NCBI GenBank assembly: GCA_036898135.1
Contig: CM072516.1
Span: 18,244,876 to 18,308,875 of the forward strand
Direction of reading: 5' to 3'
DNA length: 64,000 bases
DNA from: Oncomelania hupensis
Taxonomy: Eukaryota > Mollusca > Gastropoda > Littorinimorpha > Pomatiopsidae
Position numbers and translations under genes: made by a program. This document shows positions 10,176 to 23,500 of this stretch, piece by piece (the first letter of the stretch is position 1; each line of letters starts with the position of its first letter). The notes beneath the pieces are model-generated. The model was not told the origin of the DNA and ran no database searches. It worked only from the letters and a program-made list of their open reading frames with translations.

Positions 10176-11469
10176 ACGGTGTACTTATTTTTGGAAGGCG
10201 GGTCCTCGGCGAGTTTGCAGAGTAATAGTGGACATCTTATTCAGACACAATAGTCTGTTTAATATCAAGATTCTTTCAGATCTTTTAAAGTATTATTTAA
10301 CGACGAACTTATAATTTCATTGTTATAGCCTCTGATTATGATTTTATGTCTGCAGATGTTAGTGTAATTTCCTTTCTGTAAACAGTCTAGACATTAATTT
10401 ACATTAGTCTGATTAGAGAACATTCTAGGACTAGGAGAGCATAGCGGTACTATCCGCCTACCCGATTTCAAGATTCGTACTAATATTTATGTATATTCTT
10501 ACCGAAATTTACGTTTTTATACTTGTTTTTAAAACCCTATAAGCACTGAATATCTAACTTCTTTATTAAGAATGTAGCTCATGCCATACAGCCTATACAT
10601 TTTAGAATAATTCTGATTGGTATTGGGAAATGGCTGGAAATTCCCTTGAGCCAAAAGTGTCGACCTCGAGGGCAGCGATGAGTCATCCATCCAGTCGGCA
10701 CAGGCACACGAAGCATATCTGAGAGTCGCTGAGGTTTACGCTTTTCTCTCACACCGAGTGAAAGGCAAACGTAGTGTAATACCTAATGAAAATAAATCTC
10801 TAATGAAAATATATCATGTTTGTCTAAATTATGAAGATAATGTATTATAAAGTTAAAGTAATAATGAGGGAGAGGAGAGGGTGGAGGGGGGAGTTTATAC
10901 ATTCAAAAAACTATTTGGGCAATGTTCAATCACATTTGAATGAATGAGCATAGATCGGTCATTTAGATTGGTATAGATCGCCGCGCTTTGAGCCTCGGGG
11001 AAAGGCGCGTACATAGCATCATGTATTATTATTATTATTTAACTGATTCCAGAATAATCAGTTGACTAGAGGCCCTCTTGGGAAGTGCAGGATTGGTTGA
11101 TGTTGCTGACATTTAAGTTTGTTTCATCGTATACTTTCTTAGCTTGGCTCGGAAGAGTCCGCTGGACTTAAAGCAACAATAAATCAATCAATCAATCAAT
11201 ACTTTCTTAGCTATAGTTACTTTTAGCTTGACGAAGTATTCTTGTCAAATTGCTGAGGATATTAGAATGGAATTAAAGCTAGCGACGGTGTAAGAGGAAA
11301 GGGCTTATTTCAGAGAAATTTATGTTAATGACTAATAAAATATCACCATAAAGGCATAATACTCGTATATGCTGTTATTAATTATTAGCTACACATGTGC
11401 ACTGTCTTTAAAAACAAACAACCTTCTATTAGTTTATTTTTTAAAAGTTATATATTTTATTATTCCTAG
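10176..11469. other. Divergent intergenic region between Jun and MSH5
   Basis: No protein gene was seen. A consensus AP-1 site TGAGTCA lies at 10679-10685 in a CG-containing patch (about 10640-10740). An R2 retroposon tail is inserted at 11145-11198. The region must contain the MSH5 promoter, but I see no clear TATA box. TATTCCTAG at 11461-11469 would serve as a splice acceptor if MSH5 has an upstream noncoding exon. Confidence 0.4.
11145..11198 (+). mobile_element. R2 retroposon, 54-bp 5'-truncated insertion
   Basis: The insert begins TGGCTCGGAAGAGTCCGCTG and ends in (AATC)n, matching the 3' end of the full-length copies at 13401-14109 and 26355-27059. It is flanked by a perfect 14-bp direct repeat ATACTTTCTTAGCT (11131-11144 and 11199-11212), the expected target-site duplication. 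Confidence 0.88.
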
Positions 11470-11477
11470 GATTTACG

Positions 11478-14400
11478 ATGGCCCACACATCATCCATTTT
11501 ACCATGTCGTTTGGGGGCAAAAGGGTCATCATCTTCATCATCATCATCACAGTATGGCAGACGCAGTCAACCATCTGATGACTTGAGCAATGAAAATGAT
11601 GTCAGTTTGTGCAACGAGGACGTTCAAATTAGGCAAGGGGTGGGACCAGACATCACAGAGACCAGTTCTATGCAGAGAGATGTGAGACTTTGTTGGGTTT
11701 TTTTTTGCTTCTAAGTTAATTTGGCTAGCTTGGCTTTTGAGTTTGAATATTTTTTTTAAAGTACAAACAAACAGTAAAAACATGTCCTAAAGAGCATTAT
11801 TTAATGTTACTGTCATATACTTATTTGCTAGAGAAAATACTATAGGAGTTAATTTGGCTTGGCTTTGAATGATAAGAAAATGTATAAACAAGTAGTAATT
11901 AAGGGTGTCCTAAAAATAATTTTAAAGTCGCTATCGCATATAATTAGATAGCTGAACATTACCCGCCATTAGATAGCTGAAAATTACCCAACATTAGATA
12001 GCTGAACATTACCCGCCACAGTCCCATCCTCCTACTTTATCGCTCTTGGTAGGGTATATAATTCTCTGTGAAGTTGTTAAGTCCATTTCCTGTTTTTTGG
12101 TCTTGAGATTCTTCTGGTTTTTTTCTGTTATTTTTTTTTTTAAACTTTAGCTATCATCCTTTCTTTATACTGTATTATACTTTTTATATTGAGGTCAGTG
12201 GCTTTTCATCACACAGCCATTTTTATGTACGCTATTTGGGCATACAAAGTGTTCAAGTCAAGATCATGTGGAGGTCAGAGTCACCTCATTGCCAATGTCA
12301 GTTATTCTTTACACACCTCAAAACAACCTTTTATGTTGGAAGTTCTATCAGTGTTCATCTAAATGTACATATAATCTCATAGATTTCAACGGAGCATGTT
12401 AATTTTATGGGCATTGCCTTTCTATGGGCATACAGCTATTTTGCTCTTTGCAGTCTGCTGGACCCTGTAAGTTAATAAATAACTAACTACACTGGAGCAT
12501 GTAAGGAAATAATAACGGATTCTTCAGGCCTTATAGTAAGCAGCTGTATTGTTGACATTACATTAATGAGCGTTTATGTGTGTGTTTATAACACTATTAA
12601 CAGCACTTGAAACTAACAATGAAGACTTCAATGATGAAAGTAAGAAGGATTTGACACAGGAAGATAAATGTCAGGATGTAGGATTTCCTGTGCAACTTTA
12701 TTCGACTCGTATAATAAGGTCTTGGGTGTAATAGAATGTGAATCTTGGTTCATTATGACTAGATTACGGAAAGGATGTGTTTACAGTTCAGGAGTTGAAC
12801 TTGAATTTGAAAATAAATAACTGAAGGTTGTGTTTGTAGTGAATGAGATGGTCGGGATTTGGAGAGAGGGGTGGGGGTGAAGATTTGGGAAATTTAAAGG
12901 AAAAGGATTAGTGGGAGAAGATAGAAGGGCAACATAGAGAATACCGGAGAATAAACCTTATAATAGACTTTATCTTTGAGGAGGGGGTGTGAGAAGAGGG
13001 GTGGGGATGAGGGTGGAAGTCTTCTTTTCTGCTAATAACCATGCTACCTTGCTTAGTATGATTGCGTTTTTAAAAGTCTACTGTATTGAGCTTTATAACC
13101 CAACACAGTGTGAAGTTAATGGTTCTGTTACTCAAGGATGTAAGGAATGATTGAATGAATGATGCAGGGATAGTGCTTATTAAGCTATCCATTTAAATGT
13201 TTGAAAACAAATGGTTGGTACCGCTAGTTTTCATAATACGAAGACCATGTGTGAATTCAAGTTGACAGTGATAATAGAAAAATAATACATTAATAATGCA
13301 TTAATTACATTTCACCATTTATTTACAATGTACTTTGCACATGGTTGCTTGTACGTGTAGATCTTACATTTTATTGTTGTATTTTTGTTTGTCTTTATTT
13401 CACCCCTTGGGGTCATGAGCAATCTTGCCACTGTAGATTGTTCTAACCTATAAAGGGTACAGTGAAAGCCCCAGTTGAAAACCTGTCTTGCCTTTGTAGG
13501 CATGACAAATTAACTGCGGCAACAGTTCCCCCCGTTGGAGTGCCGGGGGTTTCAGTATAAATAGTATCCCCACTTTCTGGAAATTTAGTGCTTTAAATTC
13601 CCACTGTCGCTGTCTTCCTCATTTGCTCTTTCCCATTCCCGATCTGTCCTACCACTCTGCTATACTATCTTCTTCTTCGCTAGATCAATGACCTACCTTT
13701 TTTTCTTGAAAACTCTTCCTGGACAAGACTCCTTGTTTGTGTATGAGGTCTGTTGGATCAGCTTGGGAATGTTGGACGCTTTCTGCCGGGTGGGCACTAG
13801 GGCTTCCTATGAATGTACTATTTAGCACTATAGGCATTTTATATGTATGTTTTTTGTTGATGATTTATAATGATGTTTGTATTCTATTTTGTTTTTGTTA
13901 TCGGGGAGTTCGCGTAGTTGAGGTCAACCCTCAGCCGTCCCTCGCGTGGGATGTCTTTATTGTAAAGTGACTGGCCGGTGGAGGGCATTCAATTTTCCCA
14001 CTGGGGTTGTTTCAACAGATCTTTTATGCGGATCGGGGGTTGTCCGGTCCTGATTTGGCTCGGAAGAGTCCGCTGGACCTAAAGCAATAATAAATCAATC
14101 AATCAATCATGTCTTTATTTATATTGACGCATGCATGGACAACATGTCAAAGGTAGATTTCTGGGTTTTATAGGATAATAAATTAAGTTGTATTGTATAG
14201 ACCTTTTACTGCTCGTTACTGACCTTGACATCTTCATGTGTGGAAGAGCTCAGTCCCCATTACGTTGGGCTGAAACAGTGGCCTGCCTTTGTATAGTCCT
14301 TATGTGCGTGCGCCTTGTTGTCATTTCAGGAGCTTGTGCATACTCCATAGTGTCATATTCCCTCATAATTTTGTATGAAATACGTTTTTGACAAAAAGTA

Positions 14401-17400
14401 ATAAGCTGTCTTTTTTTTAAATGTCTTAATTGTTAGTTAATTGTTTTATATGTAAACATGCCTATTGTGTAAGTTGCAGCTTATGTGTGTTCTCCCCACT
14501 ATTAACTCGGTCACAGGCATGCACTTTTGAAACTAAAGTGGTTCAGTGATCATTGGAGAGATAGAGAGATCAAATAAAACTAAATGTTCTGTTCTGAATG
14601 TATTGTATTCACTGTAGGGTTAACACACATGCGCGCATGTCCACACACACACAAGATAAATAAAGTGAACTCATTACATGTGAGGTTCATCTTTATGAAT
14701 TGAATCAAGTATGAAGACGCCCTAACAACAATGTTTATTCTCAATTTCTTCTTCAAGTATTCATTGTTTCTACTCAGAAAGGCCCAATTAAGTGATGGCT
14801 TGTCAGTGTTTGAGTAATACTGAATAATCTGAAACTGGCCACGTTCAATGTTCGCTTATACAGTAGGCTGCAGCTATTGCGCGTTGGAATAATACTTGCC
14901 AAGTTCACTGTCCTTTTAGAGGAAACCAGCCTTTGTATTGTACTGTATTGTATTGTACATTTTCATTGGGGTTTCTGATTGTTTGTTTGTCACAATAACT
15001 TACATGAAGACACTTCTGTCTGTGACAGAAAAATGCTCCGGTGACCAGATATTTCTAGCATTAAAATTATGTGAAATTTGGAATTTCCACTAATGATTAA
15101 TTTCTTGAGGAATGTTGTAAAAATGCTAGTCATTATGATGCCGTTTTAACTGGAGAGTCTGTAGGATTAGTAATACTAAGATTCAAGGCTGCCTACATAC
15201 TTCCAACCAGTGATGAATACTAAAATTGAATTAATAAAATAAATTTAGTGCTTTAAATTCCCACTGTCGTTGTCTTTCTCATTTGCTCTTTCTCATTTCT
15301 GCTCGGTTCTATCAATTTGCTATACTATCTTCTTCTTCGCTAGACCAGTCACCTACCTTTTTTCTTGAAAACTCTTCCTGGACAAAACTCCTTATTTGTG
15401 TATGAGGTCTGTTGGATCAGCTTGGGAATATTGGACGCTTTCTGCCAGGTGGTCACTAGGGCTTCCTATGATGTTATTATTTAGCAATGTAGGCATTTTA
15501 TATGTATGTGTTTTGTTGATAATTTATAATGATGTTTGTATTCTATTTTGTTTTTGTAAATGGGGGTTCGATAAATTAGAGTACAGCCTCAGTGTCCCCT
15601 GCATGGGATGTCTTTATTGTAAAGTGACTGGCTGGTGGAGAGCTTTTAGTTTTACCACTAGGGTTGTTTCAGTAGATCTTTTATGCGGATCAGGGGTTGT
15701 CAGGTCCTGATTTGGCTCGGAAGAGTCCGCTGGACCTAAAGCAATGATCATGTAATGTAATGTAATGTAATTTTATGTGGATCAGGGGCGAGTCCTCTTA
15801 CAGCGAAGTTGTGGTCTTGATTTTGTGGTCTGATTCGGCTGTTTGCAGTCTGCTGGGCTCTGTAAGCAATGAATAACTAACTGATATTCTGGTTTCTTTT
15901 ATCTTACCCAAGTACCCATCACTCTAGCCCTTGAAACCTACATTTATTTTTGTTGTCCTGTTAGAAAAGTAATTCAGACATATGTTGTTGTAATGTTTTT
16001 TTTAAACAGAACTCTTTTCTTTAGACATGAACAAATATAAAATTATGCCCAGATCAGTTAGATAACAAGCTTGATCCTGCTGATAAATGGTTCAAAGAGA
16101 ATAGTGGTGTTCATATCATGTTTGAATAAAAAGTGTGTAATATGAATAATTATTATGTTATTTATTTGTGCGTTCACTTTAATTGATGCAGAATAAAACT
16201 ATTATTTCAAAAGACATTTCTTAGCTATCATTTTCATATGATATATTACAAATGATGGCTTTTAACCTTTTGTCTTTACAATGTAATTTTAAAAAGAATT
16301 AATATTTGTGCAGGTCTATTTGAGTCTGGTGTGGCATGGTTGCAAGTTGAGCATTGCGTACTATGACTTGGACTGCCCACAAATTTGCTTCATGGGTGAT
16401 ACACCGGAGACGGCAGAGTTTACGCTTCTTCAACATAGTATGTTAAAGGGAGTGTCGGATAGCGCAGTGGTTGGAGCTCTTGCTAGTGTGTCGCAAGTTA
16501 AGCACCGTCCAGTGCGGTGAGCACTTGGATGGGTGACTGCAAAATGTGAAGCGACAAATAACAACGCCCCCAGTTGACTCAACTGTGACTGAGTACCTAC
16601 TCTCTTAAGGGTGGGAAAGGTAAAGCAGCGAGGGAGAGAGATGGGCATCACCCTCATTACGCTGGCCCAAGATAAGTGTGATCTCCAACATCACGCTCCC
16701 CTATGTCCACAAGGCTATGGGACTACCTTTACCTACCTTTTACCCTTATGTTAAAGTTATTTCAGTTCATTTATGTACTTAGTTATTTATTTTCTTTTTT
16801 AAAAATTGTTTTTAAGATACTAGCAAATTTTTTGGTTGGTGAGTTTTGCAATGAACCTTGTCTGTATGACTTTCCATCTATTTGTTTGACCTTTTATTTT
16901 TTTTGTTTATAGTATTATGCATTATTATCATATTATTATTATATAGTTGTCAAACTCTTTACGGGGCTCCAATGCAGTCATCCACAATCGTTCATCCTCC
17001 GTCATGACATCAGCCTTTCATGTCCCATTTTTGTTCAAACAGAGGGTCCTAGGGGGTTTGTGACTTGGGTTTTAGGTTTCATTCTGAATATGGTATGGTG
17101 GAAAATAAGGCATCATCTCTATAGTAATTCATTTACACTCTTGGATGACTCTACTGTATTTATCTCACACTCTCGTAATTGTTTTTCATGTTTTCTTTCA
17201 CTCATTGTGTTTTTTTCAGTACTAAAGCAAATAGAGCCGACAACTATAGTGTTGAGTTCCAAACAAGATGATCGTTTGCTGAGAGTTCTCAAACGTGCTG
17301 GTAATTTATTTTTCAACCAGTTGTTTTGAATGTTATCTGGCTTTGTATGTTTGCATGCATATTTCACTTCTTTCTTGTTTTATTTACATTTGCAAATAGT

Positions 17401-17531
17401 TTTCTTTCAAGTAGTGAAATTAGAATCAGTAAAGTCCAGGAAGAAGATTGTTAGCTGCGGTCATGCGCGCGAACAGTTTTAGTTTTGTATCTATGTACAC
17501 ACAGCACATTCAAAAATGTGTCCACAGTCAA

Positions 17532-17599
<68 letters not shown>

Positions 17600-18520
17600 A
17601 CAGTATTTTGCGATTGTGTTTTATGAATGTTACTTGATGAGCATATTCATGAGTATCGGTCAAGCACATATACTTTTTTCTTTCTCTCTTACAAATATAA
17701 TTAATGGGGTCATCATTTGAGAAGTTCTGCCAAGTTAAGCACATTTTGTTATTGAACAATGTTTGTCTCGTTTTTTGTTCTTTAATCAGTGTGAGTAAAT
17801 GCAGAGTTTAAAAAAAATGTTGTTCTTCATTCATTATATTGGGAATAATGTTACCCAGTGACACTGAGCGAAGCCATCAGGGCTGCTGAGGACAGAGAAA
17901 GATGGAGTATGCTGGTTAAACGATCATCTGTGGTGCCCCTATGACCTCCGGGTTACGGGACAGGATAGGTTACCCAGAATCAGTAACTACCTTTTTCCGC
18001 ATGCAGTTAATAAAGGTTTTCTTTCAACAGTTGGTTCTGCTGAGGATGTTGACTCAATGAGTGAACATGAAAGTAACAATCTAGTCTTTCTACCAAGCAG
18101 TGACTTTGGTTTGTAATTTATTTGTTTTATGTATCTATGAGTTCGTATTTCAATCTTATTTATTTAATTATTTTTCACCTTTTAGTTGTTTTGCCCTTAA
18201 GTAGTTTTAATGTTGGTATTGTCAGTTTGTAAGGTGCTTTTGTGTTGACAAATGAAATCCAGTCAAAATAATGTATAATCTTTTTAGAATTTATATTATG
18301 AGATTAATGTTTTTGCGCCTGTGAATTTCAGCACTGGAAGGGTGCAGGAGACGAATACTTTCTTTGTCTCTGCCTGGGCTTCCCTCTCACAGCACAGAGA
18401 TTGAACGAAATCTCTACTTCTCATCTCTGATTCCAATGGACCAGTGTTGTGTGGTAGGGTTTGACACTGATCATGTTGCTGCTGTGCGTGTGTAATTGTG
18501 TGTGTTAGTGTTAGTGTGTT

Positions 18521-18593
<73 letters not shown>

Positions 18594-20529
18594 AAACTGA
18601 ACTTTTATGTACTGTCAAGTGTTGGTAATGATAATGTATTGTTTCAAGGGAGATAATTTGCTTTTGCCAGACATAAAGGAAACTTGTTTTCAGAAGTATT
18701 GTGTTTTGGGTGTGTGCAAGTGGGCGCCTCAAGCAGCTTGAGTTATATCCTGAATCGGCCTGTGCTTTGAGCAGCTCTTGATTTGGAAAAGTGCTATATA
18801 AGAACGATTAAATTATAAGTTTAATAATACTTCCCCAAAATAAAAAAATAAAACATATACATTGAACTCGGATGCAATGATAACTAGATTGATTAATTGT
18901 TTATATGCACTAAATTAATCTTTATTGCCCCTGTTCTGTCTTCTATTAGGTGAAGGCAGTTGGAGGATTATTGAAATATCTTGAACAAGCCAGGGTTGGT
19001 GTGGAGCTAGAACATTCCTCTGTCAGAATTCCAGTGCTGGGTTTCCATGCCTTTACAGCGTAAGTATGCATAACACATAAGTGACAAATAATCTTATCTC
19101 TTCTTTCTGAAAAGTGATGTATGCAGGGTTTGATTGTTCAATTCATACTTAACGTTCATGCTATAGGATGTTAAGCCTTGTACTTTTTCTCTTTGTCTCA
19201 GGTGAGGCAATTTTAATATGGGGCTCTGTACTGTGAAAATTGGTGAGCTTTTAAAAAAGTTATTTGGGGAAAAGATAAAATCTAACGTAACTTATTGTCA
19301 GTTGATGGATCCATACCTAAGAGTAAATTTTAAGGTATTGACAGACTCTTTTATTTCTTTTTTCAGAGAAGATCAGATCATCATTGATGATCAAACTTAC
19401 AGGTAAATTTGTTTCTCCACTTTTATGTCAATATTGAGTAGATTTGTCACATTGTAGTGTTATAAGTTTTTTAAGCTTGAATTCTTTTATAATAAGAATT
19501 ATTGACTAAAAACAAGTATTTTGTTAGTAAAATGGCAACCAATGATTCTGTAACAAAAAAGCTATAATCTTGTCTTAATAAGAAAGAGTACATATTTCAT
19601 ACCAAAACTAGACATTTCAGTATAAAAGAGAGCATAGCGTTGATTTGGTATTGTTGAGATGATATGGTTTTTAATCTACAGTGCTCTGCAGATCTTTCAT
19701 AAGGAAGCGCACCCTTCTGTGTACAAATTTGGAACATCAAGTAGCTCAAAAGAGGGCCTTAGTCTCTTTGGTATGTATTTGTAATTGATGATGACGTTGA
19801 TGATGATCTATATGACAGCAGTCATGATTGTGATTATGATGGTGATCATGATCATGATCATTATCACCATCTGATTATGATTGTAGTTGTTGTGGTCACT
19901 GAAGTAGACGCCTTTCCGGCTACCTCTGCAAAATTATGGCTACCTGATTGCAGCGCCACCATTGATACTTGTAGATTACTTTGTTATAGTTGTTTATTAT
20001 TAATGTGATTCATTTCATGTTTCATTTATACTCTCATTTTATAGCTTCATTGTTGTGTTCAAAATATTCCAGTAAGTTATTTTAAATGCTTTTCAGGAAT
20101 CATGAACAAGTGCAAATCTCAAATAGGCAGCAAGAAATTGAGGTATGATGCCTATTCATTTTTCATAGAAATGTATAGAAAAGAGTAGAAGTATATTTTC
20201 TGTCCAATTTGTGTATTGTGATCTCATTTTGGGAGCTATAAAGTCATGCCGATTTGATATGATTAGTAGCAAATGATTGAGGATTTTACACATAGAATTA
20301 CCCAGATAGCAGAAGATTATATGTATATGAGGATAATTTCTGACTGCTGGTGTATTTATACCAACATTTATGTCTGTCAATATGTTACAGACTGTGGTTT
20401 GTACGACCACTGAAGGACCTGAAAGCATTGAACAATCGACTAGATGCTGTTTCCTTCCTCACCCAACCAAGAAACGCTGAGGTTCTCAAGTCTCTTCAAT
20501 CCTGCGGCAGAAACATCAAAAATGTTGGA
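11478..20529 (+). CDS. MSH5: MSH5 exons 1-10: leader, connector and start of lever region
   Basis: Exons: 11478-11681, 16314-16437, 17220-17300, 18031-18108, 18332-18453, 18950-19059, 19367-19402, 19682-19770, 20097-20142, 20391-20529. Exon 1 encodes a 68-residue polar leader with a run of eight serines from a TCA/TCT repeat. Exons 2-3 give the connector domain through [15 protein letters not shown]. Exon 4 carries [10 protein letters not shown] and exon 5 [15 protein letters not shown]. Exon 6 carries [20 protein letters not shown]. Exon 7 is a 36-base microexon. Exon 8 has [20 protein letters not shown], and exons 9-10 [20 protein letters not shown], a hallmark MutS core block. The exon 2 donor lies only about 14 bases before a SINE, and exon 4 begins 61 bases after a LINE fragment. 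Confidence 0.9.
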
Positions 20530-23500
20530 GTGAGCTTTAGGAAACACCGAAAGTTTTGTATAAGTTGCAAAATAAATAAATTTATTGGCTAGCATTACAG
20601 GGATCAGTTTACTAGCGCGCCCTGCGCCATTGACGCATAAAAATTAAAAATGACCCATCTACAATTCTTGCCAGGGGCCGAATGGCGCTTCGATTTTTGG
20701 TACCAGTGCGCCACCACAATAACACTGCACTGTATTGGAGGCGACAAACGTGCTTTTGCTAAGGCAAGTTCAGCGATTGGCTATGAGGGCCCGGATGTTG
20801 ATCTTTCAGCCAATAAGAAGTGTTGTACGATTCTTCCAAATCAGAATTTGCTATCGTCTGCGCGGATGTTGTATCCGTGCAAGGAGGATTTTGTGTTTTT
20901 CTTTGTGCCGCTTTGAAAATGCCCCCCTTCCCCCCAAAAAAAACAACAAACAAACAAACAAAAACCCCACTAAACTTGAGGTAGGACAGTCTAGACTGTC
21001 GTTTGCTGCTGTTAAACTACAGTCTTCCGCCGCTAATCCTACGCAAGATGATTGTGTGTGCCCCGAGTCAAGTCAAAATACTGATCCCTGTTCTGGTTAG
21101 TGTTTTGTTGGTAAACATGCTTCACAACACATGCACACTCACAATAATCTATTTTGTTTTAATTTCTGTCATAATATCTCCAGGTTATCTTTTACATGTA
21201 CGTAAATTACTGCTGAAATCATGGCCCATTGAAATTTGATCTGAGGGGCCCAATGGCCCATAGCTTTTTTGTGTCAGGCTGAACACTGGCATTATAAAGT
21301 TATCAAAAGTATGTGTTTATATTATGTGTTTAGCTTTTTGCAATTTTTAAGTTAATTATGACAAGTGTGTGTGTGTGCTCACACATGAGCGATGGTACAT
21401 GTTCATATGTGCATAACTAGGGAGGCACGGAGGCTGAGTGGTTAGAGCGTCGGTTTGCGGATCTGAAGGTCCCAGGTTCGAGCCCAGGCTGGGGCATTGT
21501 GTTGTGTCCTTGGGAAAGACACTTTACTCCCGTTTTCCTACTCCTTCAGATGAGAGTATAAACCGAGGTCTAGTCTGTGTCGCATACATTCCATCATAAC
21601 AGACTTTAAAGATCCTGACGCTCATGTCCTAGACGGGTGAGTGCCGGTGACAAGAACATACCCAGCATGATCCTCCCCCCCCTCTCCTCATCTCAGTGCA
21701 GCAAGTTTCTTCAACATATTGAAGTTGGCTGCCTATAACAAAGAAGAAAAAGAAGAACTGATTGAGTTTTATCTTTTATTCTTATACAAATTCTTTCTGT
21801 CAGAATGCGTTTGTGTTTTTTGTTTGTTTTAAAACTTCGTTGATTGTCAACTTTTGCCTTTGCTTGCAGCGCATTCTGTCTCGCATGATAGAAGGCCAGG
21901 TTCTGACAGCTGATTGGATGGCTTTGTACAAGGTCAGTCGAATTGAAAATGCAATTAGTTTATGTATTAAGCAGAGATTTGTCTTTAGTTTTGGAATATG
22001 TTTGCGTCATACATGGTGATCATACCTTCTCATTTCAAGTACTACAGCCACAGTGCATAATAACAATTGGTCAACACAATTGATTAAGACCCATCTGCTA
22101 TCTTGGATCTAATCAGCCTTGCCCTCAGTCTCTCTCGTCCTTCTTACCTGTACTTCCACCACCCACCCCTACCCCAAAATGGATTGCTATACATTTAAAA
22201 TAAATATTTACTGTGTTAACGCTGTTACAGACTGTGTACCATGCTTTGTGTATTGGAGACATCTGCCGATCTCAGACACTGGATATTGATATTTTCAGAC
22301 AGGTGATCAATTGTTTCTTCTTTTTTTTTCATTCCTGTTGTGGTTCTTGTTCTTCTTTCATTTATTCCTTGCTTACAGAGTTTTAATACAGGCGCAGTAA
22401 TTGTGCACATGGCCACATTTATTTGCCTTTGACATGCCGCTTAGCAGAACATTATGACGAAATGCAAGAGTGGGAGTTATTCAGTATTGTCGCTTTAAGT
22501 TTATCCTAGCAAAGTTAGGCACGAATTTTTTGGGGTGTAAATTAAGGTTCATTGTTTCAATAATTTTATATTTCCAACTTTAAATGGGCAACAAAAGCTT
22601 AATTGTTTCAATTATTCTGTTTACATTTTCAGATTGCCAACAAATTCACTACAATGGAGCTTCATAGGATCGCTAGTGTGCTGCACAGAACTGTAATGAT
22701 GTTATTGTGATTCTGGGTTGATTATACCTGTGAAGAAAAGTGATCACATTAGTTAAATTATTGAAAAAATTGTATAAATCAGTGTTTGCCTTTTTTGGGG
22801 GGGGACAAGAGCTTGCCCCTGGTAATCAACATGTCATTTTAAACTTTCCTGCTAAAAAAATTCTCTTCCCACTCAAAAATGAAGGTTGAGCAATTGACCA
22901 ATCAAATCCGTTGTAATATATCGGATTTAGAGGTTACTACGCAGATCAAAGTAAACATGATTCAGGGCAGACGATCAAGTTGTGTTGTTTTACATTCACA
23001 GCGGTTAACTTACGCCAGGGCAAGTGACTTTCATGATTTGTCTTTCCCAGCGGCTTTTTTACTTGCCCCGGGAACCGGGAAATGGGGTTTGGCAGTCCCT
23101 GTAAATAAAAATATGTTGATGGTGAAGGTCCTTATAGTTTCTTTTCCACTGCCTTGAAAACGCAGAATTTATATGGATTTTGATTCACATGTGTAGCAGT
23201 GTGAGCCGTGTACTCAGACACACACCCCTCTCCTCCCACCTTCCCCCTGTCTCTCCTCCCTTCTCCCCCCCACCCCACACCCCTCCCCCCCAAAAAAAAA
23301 AAAAATTTCAAGATTTTTGCAAATCCGTACAAGATGAGTCCTAAATAGTCCAAAAATGACACTTACAAAAAATGGCCCTCTGTCTGCCATGTTTGTGCAA
23401 ATCTTGTAAGTGGATTAATATTTCAGAACATATTTCAACTATCACAACCAAACTTGGTATGATGGTGTATACCCATGAGATCTTATAAATCATAAGTGAA

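Noticed and set aside
16490..16545. Genuine 5S rRNA gene
   Set aside because: Only the internal control region matches. The 5' and 3' thirds of 5S are missing and the 3' end is SINE-like.
20650..20916. 88-codon frame in MSH5 intron 10 as a gene
   Set aside because: No recognised domain. It ends without a splice-consistent continuation and lies in a probable transposon remnant.
21421..21495. Genuine tRNA gene
   Set aside because: A and B boxes are present, but the acceptor stem does not close and a SINE body follows. The same reasoning applies to 46089-46185 on the minus strand.
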